Shown here in pieces: positions 1 to 7,737 of a stretch of 48,525 bases of DNA; position 1 is the first letter of the stretch, and each line of letters opens with the position of its first letter. The position numbers and the translations under genes are program-made. The DNA is taken from contig NZ_JARGNH010000023.1 of the NCBI RefSeq assembly GCF_029213205.1, positions 1 to 48,525 on the forward strand, in the 5' to 3' direction. The notes beneath the pieces are model-generated. The model was not told the origin of the DNA. It saw only the letters and a list, made by a program, of their open reading frames with translations, and searched no databases. This DNA comes from Pseudooceanicola sp. Lineage in GTDB: Bacteria > Pseudomonadota > Alphaproteobacteria > Rhodobacterales > Rhodobacteraceae.

Positions 1-50
1 GGAATTACTTCACTGCTGCCGGATATGTCGCAGGTTAAAGGCGGGACGCT

Positions 51-392
51 TTAATCAACGTTGCAACACCCGTAGAGCGTTTCAGATCCGCCGCCCATGG
101 CAGGCGTGGTTTGGGTCAGTGATGTGATCGGGTCCGCACCGTTGATGAGCGACCTATAGCCCACCGTGCGATCCCCGGCGATGGTCAGGCTCCAGAACGG
201 TTCTGTTCCGCGGCATGTGAGGCCCAGCGGGAAGCCGTTCACCGTCGTGCCGCCACCGCTTTCGGCAGCGCGGGTGAGATAGCCCATGTGAATATAGCCG
301 ACCTGGCCGTTGAGCGTGATCTGCCCCCAGTCGTCGGAGACACGGTTGGTGATGTTCACCACCGAATTGGGCGTCAGGCCACCGAGCCGCAC
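51..392 (-). pseudogene. Decayed SH3/GTEPFW-type secreted protein, 5'-truncated
   Basis: The 113-residue frame begins in the middle of a bacterial SH3-like fold (residues about 5-42, with DDWGQI and GYIHMGYL) and continues into a domain with the CRGTEPFW signature and a C-terminal TLYGCC motif. The intact relative at 18987-19613 has the same order: signal peptide, SH3, GTEPFW, then TLYSGCC. Compared with it, this copy has no signal peptide and no first half of the SH3 domain, and it has lost roughly 30 residues between the middle of the C-terminal domain and the TLYGCC end. The frame stays open only about 14 codons upstream of the GTG at 392, and another frame (up to 450) carries plausible upstream codons, so a frameshift is possible. 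I read it as a gene remnant. A short expressed variant cannot be ruled out. Confidence 0.6.
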
Positions 393-1241
393 GCGCGCGC
401 AGTTCGGGGGAGGACTTGTTCGTGGTCTTGCTCATGAGGCCCCAACCCACTCAGGAGTTGGCGCCTCCGGCAAACTCGGGGCGGTTCAAAGCACTAAAGG
501 CCTACGCGCGCATCGAAAACGCGATACGCGGCAGGCAATCACAATAGAATAAGCGGAAAATCGAATTGAAGTGCGGCGTAAGCTGCCCTTTTCTTGTTTG
601 AGCACCACGGATCGCTGCGCAGCCTCATGTCAAGCCATGATGATGAGCCAATTCATCTCACACACTCTGCGGCCGACAAAAAGGCACGCAGATCGTAGCG
701 GGGTGATGGGACCGACTTTGGGGAGAACACCGGGATGATCTCAGCCGGCAAAAAATGAAATCCATTTTTTGATCGCCGCCTCTTCGCACCATATCCCTTT
801 AGGAAAGAGCCGAACTTACATCCGCGCCACTTAGCAGGTTGCTGAACGAGCCCTGCCTCGACAGGGCCTTGAGAACATGATTCACCCTTTGGGCCGCACC
901 GACGGGGGTGAGGATGCGCGGGACGGACGAGACGAGCGGGCCGTGGTTCACTCTGACAATAGCCGCCAACCACCCCGCCAGACCACCCCCGTTTCGTGCC
1001 GCATGACGCGGAGAAACGGCCCGCGGGGCACATATCGAGCCGCCAAAGGGCATCGCGATCAGGCGAAACAGCCCTGACGCGGGGACAGCGTTCCTGATAA
1101 GGGACTGTTTCGGCACCCTGTTAAATGTGATTCACACGGGTCGGGAAATCCACTATTCTATTGGTGCGTTTGATCCATAAGGCCGAAAACATTCCCGCCG
1201 GAGGCAATGCGCCGCAGGCGCGCATTCAGATCAGGCGCGGT
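393..1241. other. 849-bp stretch with no convincing gene
   Basis: No frame here has recognisable domains or the GC-rich third positions of the neighbouring genes. The ORFs on both strands (for example minus 799-1116) match nothing I know. Two structures are visible: a 9-bp perfect AT-rich hairpin at 749-771 and a 6-bp GC-rich hairpin at 850-867. The word TGATTCAC occurs twice in the same orientation, near 877 and 1128. The region is less GC-rich than its surroundings and lies next to a broken gene, so it may be a decayed insertion site. No transposase motif or terminal inverted repeat could be shown. Confidence 0.5.
749..771. repeat. AT-rich perfect hairpin
   Basis: CAAAAAATG and its exact reverse complement CATTTTTTG flank a 5-base loop. 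Each arm ends in a six-base A or T run, so the structure could act as a weak terminator in either direction. It stands alone in the gene-free stretch and its function is unknown. Confidence 0.4.
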
Positions 1242-2270
1242 TCAAACATCCGACAACTTGACCACCTGCTTGCCGACATTGCCGCCCTTCAGCAGCGACA
1301 TGAACGCGGCGGGTGCATTTTCCAGCCCCTCGGCCACGTCTTCGACATGGGCGATCTGCCCGGATTTCACCTTCGGCCCGACCTCGGCCAGGAATTCCGG
1401 GAAGCGTGAGACGTGATCGGTCTGCAACAGCCCTTGCACGGTCAGCCGGTTCACCAGGATCATCCGCCACAGCTTGCCCACCGGGAACGCGGCGGATTCA
1501 TCGACCGCGCCGTTATACCAGGCAATCATGCCGCAGATGATCACCCGGCCATGCAGGTTCATCACCGGCAGCACCCCGCCCAGGGTCGGTCCACCGACAT
1601 TTTCGAAATAGACGTCGATCCCGTCCGGGCATTCCGCCCGCAGCGCCGTGCCCATTGCCCGCGCGTCCTTGCCGCGGTGATCGATACAGGTGTCAAAGCC
1701 AAAGGTCTCGACCGCCATCCGGCACTTATCGGCACCGCCAGCGACACCGACAACCCGCAGCCCGGCCTGTTTCGCCAGCTGCCCGACCATCGAACCAACC
1801 GGCCCGGTGGCGGCGCCGACCACCAGGGTTTCCCCGGCTTTCAGCTTGCCATAGGCGGTGACCCCGGCCCAGGCGGTGAAGCCGGGCATGCCCAGCACCC
1901 CCAGCCCCGCCGACAGCGGTGCCAGGTCAGGGTCCCATTTCATGCAGGCATCACCATTGGCGACGCCGTGATCGGCCCAGCCAAAGCGCCCGACCGCGTA
2001 ATCGCCAACCGCGAAACCGGGATGTTTCGAGGCGATGACCCGGCCAATGCCGCCGGCCTCCATGGTGCCGCCGATCGGCACCGGGCTGGCATAGCTTTTC
2101 ACGTCATCCATGCGGCCGCGCATATAGGGGTCCAGTGACATATAGGCGACCTGCACCAGGATCTGGCCGTCGCGCGGGGTCGGCATCTCGGCCTCTTCCA
2201 GACGGAAGTTTTCGGCGGTTGGCGCCGCGCTTGGTCGACTCGCCAGAACGATACGTTTCAGTTTGCTCAT
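1242..2270 (-). CDS. NADP-dependent MDR-family oxidoreductase (CurA type)
   Basis: This 342-residue protein belongs to the zinc-free medium-chain dehydrogenase/reductase group that includes curcumin reductase CurA and leukotriene B4 12-hydroxydehydrogenase. Such enzymes use NADPH to reduce the double bond of enones. The N-terminal half carries YMSLDPYMRGRM, typical of the group, and the nucleotide-binding fold starts near residue 150 with GAATGPVGSMVGQLAK, the equivalent of the usual AxGxVGS loop. ENVGG near residue 225 is also characteristic. No structural-zinc cysteine cluster is present, as expected. The length is normal. The ATG at 2270 is preceded by a purine-rich stretch. The gene is divergent from smpB and has no partner, so the physiological substrate cannot be inferred. 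Confidence 0.85.
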   Translation of the reverse strand: MSKLKRIVLASRPSAAPTAENFRLEEAEMPTPRDGQILVQVAYMSLDPYMRGRMDDVKSYASPVPIGGTMEAGGIGRVIASKHPGFAVGDYAVGRFGWADHGVANGDACMKWDPDLAPLSAGLGVLGMPGFTAWAGVTAYGKLKAGETLVVGAATGPVGSMVGQLAKQAGLRVVGVAGGADKCRMAVETFGFDTCIDHRGKDARAMGTALRAECPDGIDVYFENVGGPTLGGVLPVMNLHGRVIICGMIAWYNGAVDESAAFPVGKLWRMILVNRLTVQGLLQTDHVSRFPEFLAEVGPKVKSGQIAHVEDVAEGLENAPAAFMSLLKGGNVGKQVVKLSDV

Positions 2271-2314
2271 GTGAACTTCTCCCTTTTCCTCAACCTATCG
2301 CAGCTGCGCGCCGT

Positions 2315-2339
2315 GCCAAGCTGAAAGGTCCGGCTTGGC
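2315..2339. repeat. Hairpin in the smpB leader region
   Basis: GCCAAGC and GCTTGGC form a 7-bp perfect stem with an 11-base loop between the oxidoreductase gene and smpB. It lies just upstream of the preferred smpB start, so it could be a leader structure. There is no T run. Confidence 0.3.
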
Positions 2340-2373
2340 GAGCCGCAACGAAGCTCCTATATGCAACAGCACC

Positions 2374-2847
2374 ATGGCCAAGAACTCAGATACTCCCAAT
2401 TACAAGGTGGTCGCCGAAAATCGGCGGGCGCGGTATGATTACGCGATCGAGGATGATGTCGAATGCGGCATGCTGCTGATGGGTTCCGAAGTGAAGAGCC
2501 TGCGCACCGGCCAAGCCAACATCGCCGAATCCTACGCCACTGTCGACAATGGCGAATTGTGGCTGGTGAATTCCTATTTCGCCCCCTATCCGCAGGCGAT
2601 GTTCCCGCATGAGGAACGCCGCCGCCGCAAGCTGCTGGTCAACAAGCGGGAACTCGCCCGGATGTGGTCGGACACCCAGCGCAAGGGGATGACCCTGGTG
2701 CCGCTGGTGCTGTATTTCAATCACAAGGGCATGGCCAAGCTGAAGATCGGCATCGCCAAGGGCAAATCGGCGCCGGACAAGCGCGAGACCGCGGCCAAGC
2801 GCGACTGGAACCGGCAAAAGCAGCGGCTGCTCAAAGATCACGGCTGA
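2374..2847 (+). CDS. smpB: SsrA-binding protein SmpB
   Basis: SmpB binds tmRNA and brings it to stalled ribosomes for trans-translation. The 157-residue protein has the family landmarks: NRRARYDY at the start of the OB fold, [19 protein letters not shown], the [11 protein letters not shown] segment, and a basic C-terminal tail ending [16 protein letters not shown] that inserts in the ribosomal decoding channel. The frame is open from a TTG at 2335, but homologues begin at the MAKNSD methionine, so I place the start at the ATG at 2374, although no strong ribosome-binding site is visible there. No ssrA gene is in the window. Confidence 0.95.
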   Translation: MAKNSDTPNYKVVAENRRARYDYAIEDDVECGMLLMGSEVKSLRTGQANIAESYATVDNGELWLVNSYFAPYPQAMFPHEERRRRKLLVNKRELARMWSDTQRKGMTLVPLVLYFNHKGMAKLKIGIAKGKSAPDKRETAAKRDWNRQKQRLLKDHG

Positions 2848-2913
2848 GCCCTACGTTGCAACGGCATCCCTGCCGGGCTATGCCAGATCAGCAACCAGAC
2901 CGAGGCATCCGAA

Positions 2914-3528
2914 TTGACCAATCACCTTTATCAACATGACCTGCCCGATGGGCTTGATCTGGGTCCGGTGGTCGCCATCGACTGCGAAACCATGGGGCTG
3001 AACCCGATGCGCGACCGGCTGTGCCTGGTACAGATGTCGGGCGGCGACGGTCACAGCCATATCGTGCAGATCGCGGTCGGCCAGAGCGCCGCGCCGAACC
3101 TGTGCCGGATGCTGGCCGACCCGAACGTGTTGAAGCTGTTCCACTTCGGCCGGTTCGACATTGCCGCGATGTTTCACGCCTTTGGCACCCTGGCCGCGCC
3201 GGTCTATTGCACCAAGATCGCCAGCAAGCTGGTGCGCACCTACACCGACCGGCACGGGTTGAAGAACCTGACGCAAGAGCTGATCGGCGTTGATCTCTCC
3301 AAGGTCCAGCAATCCAGTGACTGGGGCGCTGAGACGCTGAGCCCGGCGCAGTTGGACTATGCCGCCTCGGATGTCCTTTACCTGCATCGTCTGCGCGAAG
3401 AGCTGGACATTCGGCTGGCCCGCGAGGGGCGCAGCGACCTGGCGCAATCCTGTTTCGATTTCCTGCCAACCCGGGCCCGGCTGGACCTGGCCGGCTGGCC
3501 CGAAACCGATATCTTCTCCCATAGCTGA
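2914..3528 (+). CDS. rnd: Ribonuclease D-type 3'-5' exonuclease, single domain
   Basis: This is a 204-residue DEDDy exonuclease. The catalytic acids are visible as D23 and E25 (DCETMG), D82 (FHFGRFD), and Y149 with D153 (YAASD). It consists of the exonuclease domain only: the HRDC domains of the larger E. coli RNase D are absent, which is normal for this alphaproteobacterial form. The start is a TTG, supported by a GAGG about nine bases upstream and by alignment of the N-terminal MTNHLYQHDLPDG with related proteins known to me. It lies 9 bases before kdsD and probably opens the kdsD-lptCAB operon. RNA substrates are not evident from context. Confidence 0.9.
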   Translation: MTNHLYQHDLPDGLDLGPVVAIDCETMGLNPMRDRLCLVQMSGGDGHSHIVQIAVGQSAAPNLCRMLADPNVLKLFHFGRFDIAAMFHAFGTLAAPVYCTKIASKLVRTYTDRHGLKNLTQELIGVDLSKVQQSSDWGAETLSPAQLDYAASDVLYLHRLREELDIRLAREGRSDLAQSCFDFLPTRARLDLAGWPETDIFSHS

Positions 3529-3537
3529 GCCACAGCC

Positions 3538-4518
3538 ATGACCGACCGCGCCGCCATCTTCCTGACCACCGCCCGCCGGGTCATCGGGATCGAGGCGGCG
3601 GCGCTGAACCTGCTGGAATCGGCGCTGGACGACAGCTTTGCCGAGGCGGTCGAGGTGATGCTGAACGCCAGGGGCCGGATCATCGTCTGCGGTATGGGCA
3701 AATCCGGCCATATCGCGCGCAAGATCGCGGCGACCCTGGCCTCGACCGGGACTCCGGCGCAATTCGTGCATCCGGCAGAGGCCAGCCATGGCGATCTGGG
3801 CATGGTGGCGCAGGGCGACGTGGCACTGATCCTGTCCAATTCCGGTGAAACCTCCGAGCTGGCGGATATTCTGGCCCATGCCAAACGGTTCCGCATCCCG
3901 GTGATTGGGGTGGCGGGCAATGCCAGCTCGACCCTGATGCAGCAATCGGATGTCGGCATCGTGCTGCCCGAGGCGGACGAGGCCTGTGGCACCGGTGTGG
4001 TGCCGACCTCGTCGACCACGATGGCGCTGGCCCTGGGCGACGCGCTGGCGGTGGCGCTGATGGAACAGCGCCAGTTCACCGCCGAACATTTCCGCGCCTT
4101 TCATCCCGGTGGCAAGCTTGGCGCGCAGTTGCGCCTGGTGCGCGACCTGATGCACCGGGGCGACGCCCTGCCGCTGGTCGCGGGCAGCGCCCCGATGAGT
4201 GATGTGCTGATCGAGATCAGCCAGAAAGGCTTTGGCGTTGCCGGGGTCACCGGCCCGGACGGGCGGCTGGCCGGGATCATCACCGATGGCGACCTCAGGC
4301 GGCATATGTCCGGCCTGCTGGATCACAGCGCCGCCGAGGTGATGACCGCGGATCCGCGCTTCATCAGCCCCGACGCCCTGGTCCAGGAGGCGGTGGCAAC
4401 GATGAACGAACGCCGGATCACCTGCCTGTTTGTTGTCGACCAGTCACAGGACCCAGGATCGGGGCAGGCAATCGGGCTGATCCATATCCACGATTGCCTG
4501 CGCATCGGTCTTGGCTGA
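3538..4518 (+). CDS. kdsD: Arabinose-5-phosphate isomerase (KdsD/KpsF)
   Basis: This enzyme converts ribulose-5-phosphate to arabinose-5-phosphate, the first dedicated step towards Kdo. The 326 residues contain an N-terminal SIS sugar-isomerase domain (about 35-190, with CGMGKSGHIARK, SNSGETSE and the PTSSTTMALALGDALA segment) followed by two CBS domains (about 205-325, with GIITDGDLRR and EVMTADP). The length and order match KdsD/KpsF/GutQ proteins. Its place directly before lptC, lptA and lptB argues for the LPS role, but kdsB and a KpsM-like permease at 16-19 kb mean it may also feed a capsule. It is translationally close to lptC: the lptC ATG lies one base after the stop. Confidence 0.95.
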   Translation: MTDRAAIFLTTARRVIGIEAAALNLLESALDDSFAEAVEVMLNARGRIIVCGMGKSGHIARKIAATLASTGTPAQFVHPAEASHGDLGMVAQGDVALILSNSGETSELADILAHAKRFRIPVIGVAGNASSTLMQQSDVGIVLPEADEACGTGVVPTSSTTMALALGDALAVALMEQRQFTAEHFRAFHPGGKLGAQLRLVRDLMHRGDALPLVAGSAPMSDVLIEISQKGFGVAGVTGPDGRLAGIITDGDLRRHMSGLLDHSAAEVMTADPRFISPDALVQEAVATMNERRITCLFVVDQSQDPGSGQAIGLIHIHDCLRIGLG

Positions 4519-4519
4519 C

Positions 4520-5131
4520 ATGACGCTCAGGGATCGGCATTCGCGTGTGGTGGCCTGGCTCAGGGTGCTGCTGCCGCTCAGTGCGCTGACGATCCTCTCA
4601 ACCCTGTTCCTGCTGTCGAGCAAGGTCGAACCGCCCAGCGATCTGCCGTTTGCCGAAGTCGGGCTTGAGGATCGCGCCCGGCGTCAGCAACTGACCCGGC
4701 CCAGCATTTCCGGCGCCACCGATCGCGGCGACCTGATCAAACTGACCGCCGACTCGGTGCGCCCGGATCCCGAGCGGCAGGAAATCGTCCATGTCAGCGG
4801 CGTCACGGCCCGGATCGACACTGTCGACGGCAGGGTGATCCGCCTGCGCGCAAACAGCGCGGAGATCAACCGCAGCACCCAGCGAGCCGAACTGCGTGGT
4901 GACGTGGTGGTCACCGCCTCGAACGGCTATGAGATCCACACCGACATGGCCCAGCTGGCCTTTGCCGCCCTCGATGCCTCGGCCTCCGGCGCGGTGCGCG
5001 CCACCGGGCCAGAGGGGCAATTGACCGCCGGTGGCATGCGCTTGACCTCGGACCCCACGACCAATGACATTCATTTGGTTTTCACCAACCGGGTGAAGCT
5101 GATATACGACGCCCAAAGTCCCAAGGAATGA
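4520..5131 (+). CDS. lptC: LPS export protein LptC
   Basis: LptC is the bitopic inner-membrane protein of the Lpt bridge that passes LPS from LptB2FG to periplasmic LptA. About 203 residues: a short cytoplasmic start, one membrane span (about residues 12-35, VLLPLSALTILSTLFLL) and a periplasmic beta-jellyroll of the LptC/DUF1239 family. A TTG at 4511 in the same frame would overlap kdsD. I prefer the ATG at 4520, one base after the kdsD stop. The end overlaps lptA through ATGA. Sequence conservation of LptC is low, so the call rests on the membrane topology together with position between kdsD and lptA. Confidence 0.9.
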   Translation: MTLRDRHSRVVAWLRVLLPLSALTILSTLFLLSSKVEPPSDLPFAEVGLEDRARRQQLTRPSISGATDRGDLIKLTADSVRPDPERQEIVHVSGVTARIDTVDGRVIRLRANSAEINRSTQRAELRGDVVVTASNGYEIHTDMAQLAFAALDASASGAVRATGPEGQLTAGGMRLTSDPTTNDIHLVFTNRVKLIYDAQSPKE

Positions 5132-5637
5132 GTATGGCCCTGGATATCCGATCCGCATTGCGGCACCTCGCCCTGATTGCCGCGCTGGCAGTGCCTGCGC
5201 CCGGCCTCGCCCAGGGGCCCAGCCTGGCGTTTGGCGACAATTCGGCGAATTCCGACGCCCCGGTCGAGGTCGAGGCCGACAGCCTGGCGATCAATCAATC
5301 CGATGGCACCGCCGAATTTTCCGGCAATGTGCTGATCCTTCAGGGCACGATGAAACTGACCGCCACCCGGGTTCTGGTCACCTATGCCGAGGATCAAAGC
5401 CGGGTGCAGAAACTCGAAGCCACCGGCGGCGTGGTGGTGGTCAGCGGCGCCGATGCCGCCGAATCCGACCGCGCCGATTACGATCTGGACCAACGCTCCA
5501 TCGTGATGATCGGCAATGTGGTGATCGTGCAGGGCCCGAACACCCTGACCTCGGATCGGATGACCATCGACCTCGAGGCCGGCACCGCGCGCATGGACGG
5601 CCGGGTGCGCACCCTTCTGAAAACGGGTGACAAATGA
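5128..5637 (+). CDS. lptA: Periplasmic LPS-transport protein LptA
   Basis: LptA forms the periplasmic beta-jellyroll bridge carrying LPS to the LptDE translocon. The 169 residues start with a signal peptide (about 1-29, cleavage likely after GLA) and continue with an OstA-like fold, visible in VEVEADSLAINQSDGTAEFSGNVLILQGTM-type repeats (key pattern: FSGNV followed by a second GNVVIVQG strand set). The start overlaps the lptC stop (ATGA at 5128-5131), and the end overlaps lptB the same way at 5634-5637, indicating tight translational coupling within the operon. Confidence 0.93.
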   Translation: MSMALDIRSALRHLALIAALAVPAPGLAQGPSLAFGDNSANSDAPVEVEADSLAINQSDGTAEFSGNVLILQGTMKLTATRVLVTYAEDQSRVQKLEATGGVVVVSGADAAESDRADYDLDQRSIVMIGNVVIVQGPNTLTSDRMTIDLEAGTARMDGRVRTLLKTGDK

Positions 5638-6395
5638 CCGACGCGCCGCAACTCCATGCCGTAGACGGCACCTCAGGTTTGCGCATCGTCAACCTGCGCA
5701 AGAGCTATCGCAAACGGGTGGTGATCCGCGACGTGTCCATCGATCTCGATCGGGGCGAGGTCGTCGCGCTGCTCGGTCCGAACGGCTGTGGCAAGACCAC
5801 GACATTCTATTCCATCGCCGGTCTGGTGGTGCCCGAAGGCGGGCATGTACTGATAGACGGGCGCGAAGTCACCGGCCTGCCGATGTATCGCCGCGCCCGG
5901 CTCGGCATCGGCTATCTACCCCAGGAAATGTCGATCTTTCGCGGGCTGAATGTCGAAGACAATATTCTGGCGATTCTGGAAATTGCCCAGAAGGATGCGC
6001 ACAAACGCCGTGAGCGTCTCGAAGAATTGCTGTCGGATTTTTCGATCGAACACCTGCGCCGCGCCCCGGCGCTGGCACTGTCGGGCGGCGAACGGCGGCG
6101 GGTGGAAATCGCACGTTGTCTGGCCGCCGACCCGAAATACCTGCTGCTCGACGAACCCTTTGCCGGGGTTGATCCGATCTCGGTCGCTGATATTCGGCAT
6201 CTTGTCGCCGACCTCAAGAAACGCGGCATTGGGGTGCTGATCACCGATCACAATGTTCGCGAGACTCTGGAAATCGTCGATCGCGCCTATATCTTGCATG
6301 ATGGCAAAGTGTTGATGTCGGGGTCGCCGTCCGAGGTTGTGGAAAATGAAAACGTGCGCCGGGTCTATCTTGGCGACAGTTTCCGCATTTCCTAA
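5634..6395 (+). CDS. lptB: LPS export ABC transporter ATPase LptB
   Basis: LptB is the cytoplasmic ATPase that drives LPS extraction by LptFG. The 253-residue protein has a full ABC domain: Walker A GPNGCGKTT, Q-loop in YLPQEMSIF, signature LSGGERRR, Walker B YLLLDEP and the H-loop in ITDHNV. Walker A has Cys where GPNGAGKTT is more usual, a tolerated change. About 15 extra N-terminal residues precede the fold. LptF and LptG, the membrane partners, are not in the window, as is usual. In E. coli rpoN follows lptB, but here the next gene is hpf, 243 bp away. Confidence 0.96.
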   Translation: MTDAPQLHAVDGTSGLRIVNLRKSYRKRVVIRDVSIDLDRGEVVALLGPNGCGKTTTFYSIAGLVVPEGGHVLIDGREVTGLPMYRRARLGIGYLPQEMSIFRGLNVEDNILAILEIAQKDAHKRRERLEELLSDFSIEHLRRAPALALSGGERRRVEIARCLAADPKYLLLDEPFAGVDPISVADIRHLVADLKKRGIGVLITDHNVRETLEIVDRAYILHDGKVLMSGSPSEVVENENVRRVYLGDSFRIS

Positions 6396-6444
6396 CACCG
6401 TTGCACTCCATCAACCTGTCGCAAACGAAACCCTGCCGAATCCG

Positions 6445-6474
6445 TTGACAGGATGGTGGCATGTCGACTCAAAT
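6445..6474 (+). promoter_or_regulatory. Possible sigma-70 promoter for hpf-ptsN
   Basis: A perfect TTGACA at 6445-6450 is followed after 18 bases by TCAAAT, a weak match to a -10 box. It sits in the 243-bp gap between lptB and hpf, where an independent promoter would be expected. This is a pattern match only. Confidence 0.3.
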
Positions 6475-6638
6475 GGGACTATGACAGCCGCGTATCATGC
6501 CAGATGCCGCCGCACGACCGGACCAACCGGGACTGGTGGCTGCACCAATGACGGGTTGTTCAATCACGGCAATGCGGACTGACCGAAACCGGCGCCTGGC
6601 GCCCGGTCCCACCGAATTGCCCCTTGGAAGGAGTCGCC

Positions 6639-7208
6639 ATGCGCTACCAGATCACCGGAAAACACATTGACGTTGGGGAAGCCCTGCAAACCCATGTTCA
6701 GACTGAATTGGGTGAGGTTGTCGGCAAATACGCCCAGCGTCCCATTGATGCGACCGTCGTTTTTTCCAAAAGCGCACATGAGTTCGTCTGCGAGGCGGTC
6801 GTGCACCTCAGTTCCGGCCTTACCGCGCAGGCCAAGGCCCATGCGACCGAGATCTATGCCGCCTTTGATGAGTGCAACGAAAAGATGGACAAGCAGCTGA
6901 GGCGCTACAAGCGGCGGCTGAAAGATCACCATGCCAAGCGCGACCAGCCGGTTGAACATCTTGAAGCGGCCTCGTATATCCTCGCCGCGGATCAGGAAGA
7001 GGGGGAATCGGACGCCCCTGACCTGCAACCGGTCATCGTGGCCGAGATGCAGACCCAGATCCCGTCGCTTTCCGTTGGTGAAGCGGTGATGCATATGGAA
7101 TTGGCGGGCGCACCGGTCTTGGTGTTCCGTCAGCAAGGCAAGGACGGGTTGAACGTCGTATACCGCCGCGATGACGGCAATATCGGCTGGATCGACCCGC
7201 GCATGTGA
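6639..7208 (+). CDS. hpf: Ribosome hibernation-promoting factor, long form
   Basis: Long-form HPF inactivates ribosomes in stationary phase by forming 100S dimers. The 189-residue protein has the N-terminal HPF/RaiA ribosome-binding domain (MRYQITGKHIDVGEALQTHV to about residue 100, ending in the basic KQLRRYKRRLKDHH helix), a linker, and the C-terminal dimerisation domain (about 130-189: VVRRK-like region replaced by MHMELAGAPVLVFR, then YRRDDGNIGWIDP). A TTG at 6624 is in frame, but the ATG at 6639 follows an excellent GGAAGGAG and matches the family start. It is followed by ptsN, an order that is conserved in proteobacteria. Confidence 0.95.
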   Translation: MRYQITGKHIDVGEALQTHVQTELGEVVGKYAQRPIDATVVFSKSAHEFVCEAVVHLSSGLTAQAKAHATEIYAAFDECNEKMDKQLRRYKRRLKDHHAKRDQPVEHLEAASYILAADQEEGESDAPDLQPVIVAEMQTQIPSLSVGEAVMHMELAGAPVLVFRQQGKDGLNVVYRRDDGNIGWIDPRM

Positions 7209-7215
7209 AGCGTTA

Positions 7216-7235
7216 GCCCCGCCGTCAGGCGGGGC
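7216..7235 (+). terminator. GC hairpin between hpf and ptsN
   Basis: GCCCCGCC and GGCGGGGC form a perfect 8-bp stem with a GTCA loop just after the hpf stop. There is no T run, so it may attenuate or stabilise the hpf message rather than stop transcription fully. Confidence 0.4.
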
Positions 7236-7264
7236 GGCCCCGCGGCAGAGCAGGACGGAAATTA

Positions 7265-7729
7265 ATGGATCTTTCGCCACTACTGAAAGCCGAGGCCGTC
7301 AAGGTTATCGGGGCGGCTTCGAGCAAGAAGCGACTATTGCATGATCTCGGTGAATTGGCACAGACGGCACATGGGCTGGACTCCAGCCGGGTTGTCGAGG
7401 CGCTGATGGAACGCGAAAGCCTGGGCCCGACCGGTGTCGGGCATGGCGTGGCGCTGCCGCATGCGCGCCTGTCGGGGCTGAGCGACGTGACCGGCGCCTT
7501 CATTCTGCTGGAAAAGCCCGTCGATTTCGACAGTGTCGACCGGCAGCCGGTTGATCTGGTGTTTGCCCTGTTCGCACCCGAGGATTCAGGAGTCGAACAC
7601 CTCAAAGCGCTGGCGCTTGTCTCGCGGACCTTTCGCGATCCGGGGATTTGCAAGAAGTTGCGCGCCAATGCCGATCCCGCAACAATCTATGCGATCCTGA
7701 CCTCGGATCAGGGCGTTCAGGCCGCCTGA
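7265..7729 (+). CDS. ptsN: Nitrogen-PTS EIIA component PtsN
   Basis: PtsN is the phospho-acceptor at the end of the PTS-Ntr chain (PtsP-NPr-EIIANtr), a regulator that links nitrogen and carbon state to potassium transport and other targets. The 154-residue protein has the PTS EIIA-2 fold with the phosphorylated histidine H66 in GHGVALPHARL, and the segment PVDLVFALFAPEDSG typical of the family. It ends 8 bases from the convergent sulfotransferase gene. The ptsP and NPr partners are not in the window. Confidence 0.94.
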   Translation: MDLSPLLKAEAVKVIGAASSKKRLLHDLGELAQTAHGLDSSRVVEALMERESLGPTGVGHGVALPHARLSGLSDVTGAFILLEKPVDFDSVDRQPVDLVFALFAPEDSGVEHLKALALVSRTFRDPGICKKLRANADPATIYAILTSDQGVQAA

Positions 7730-7737
7730 GCGGCCTC

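Noticed and set aside
1-54. Possible end of a plus-strand gene (open frames ending TAA at 36-38 or 52-54).
   Set aside because: Too short to tell which frame, if any, is coding.
799-1116. Minus-strand frame of 105 residues as a possible transposase remnant.
   Set aside because: No transposase motif, no terminal inverted repeats, and no known protein match from memory.
2878-4326. Minus-strand frame of 482 residues opposite rnd and kdsD.
   Set aside because: Shadow of strongly supported genes, composition biased to Gln, Gly and Arg, no motif.
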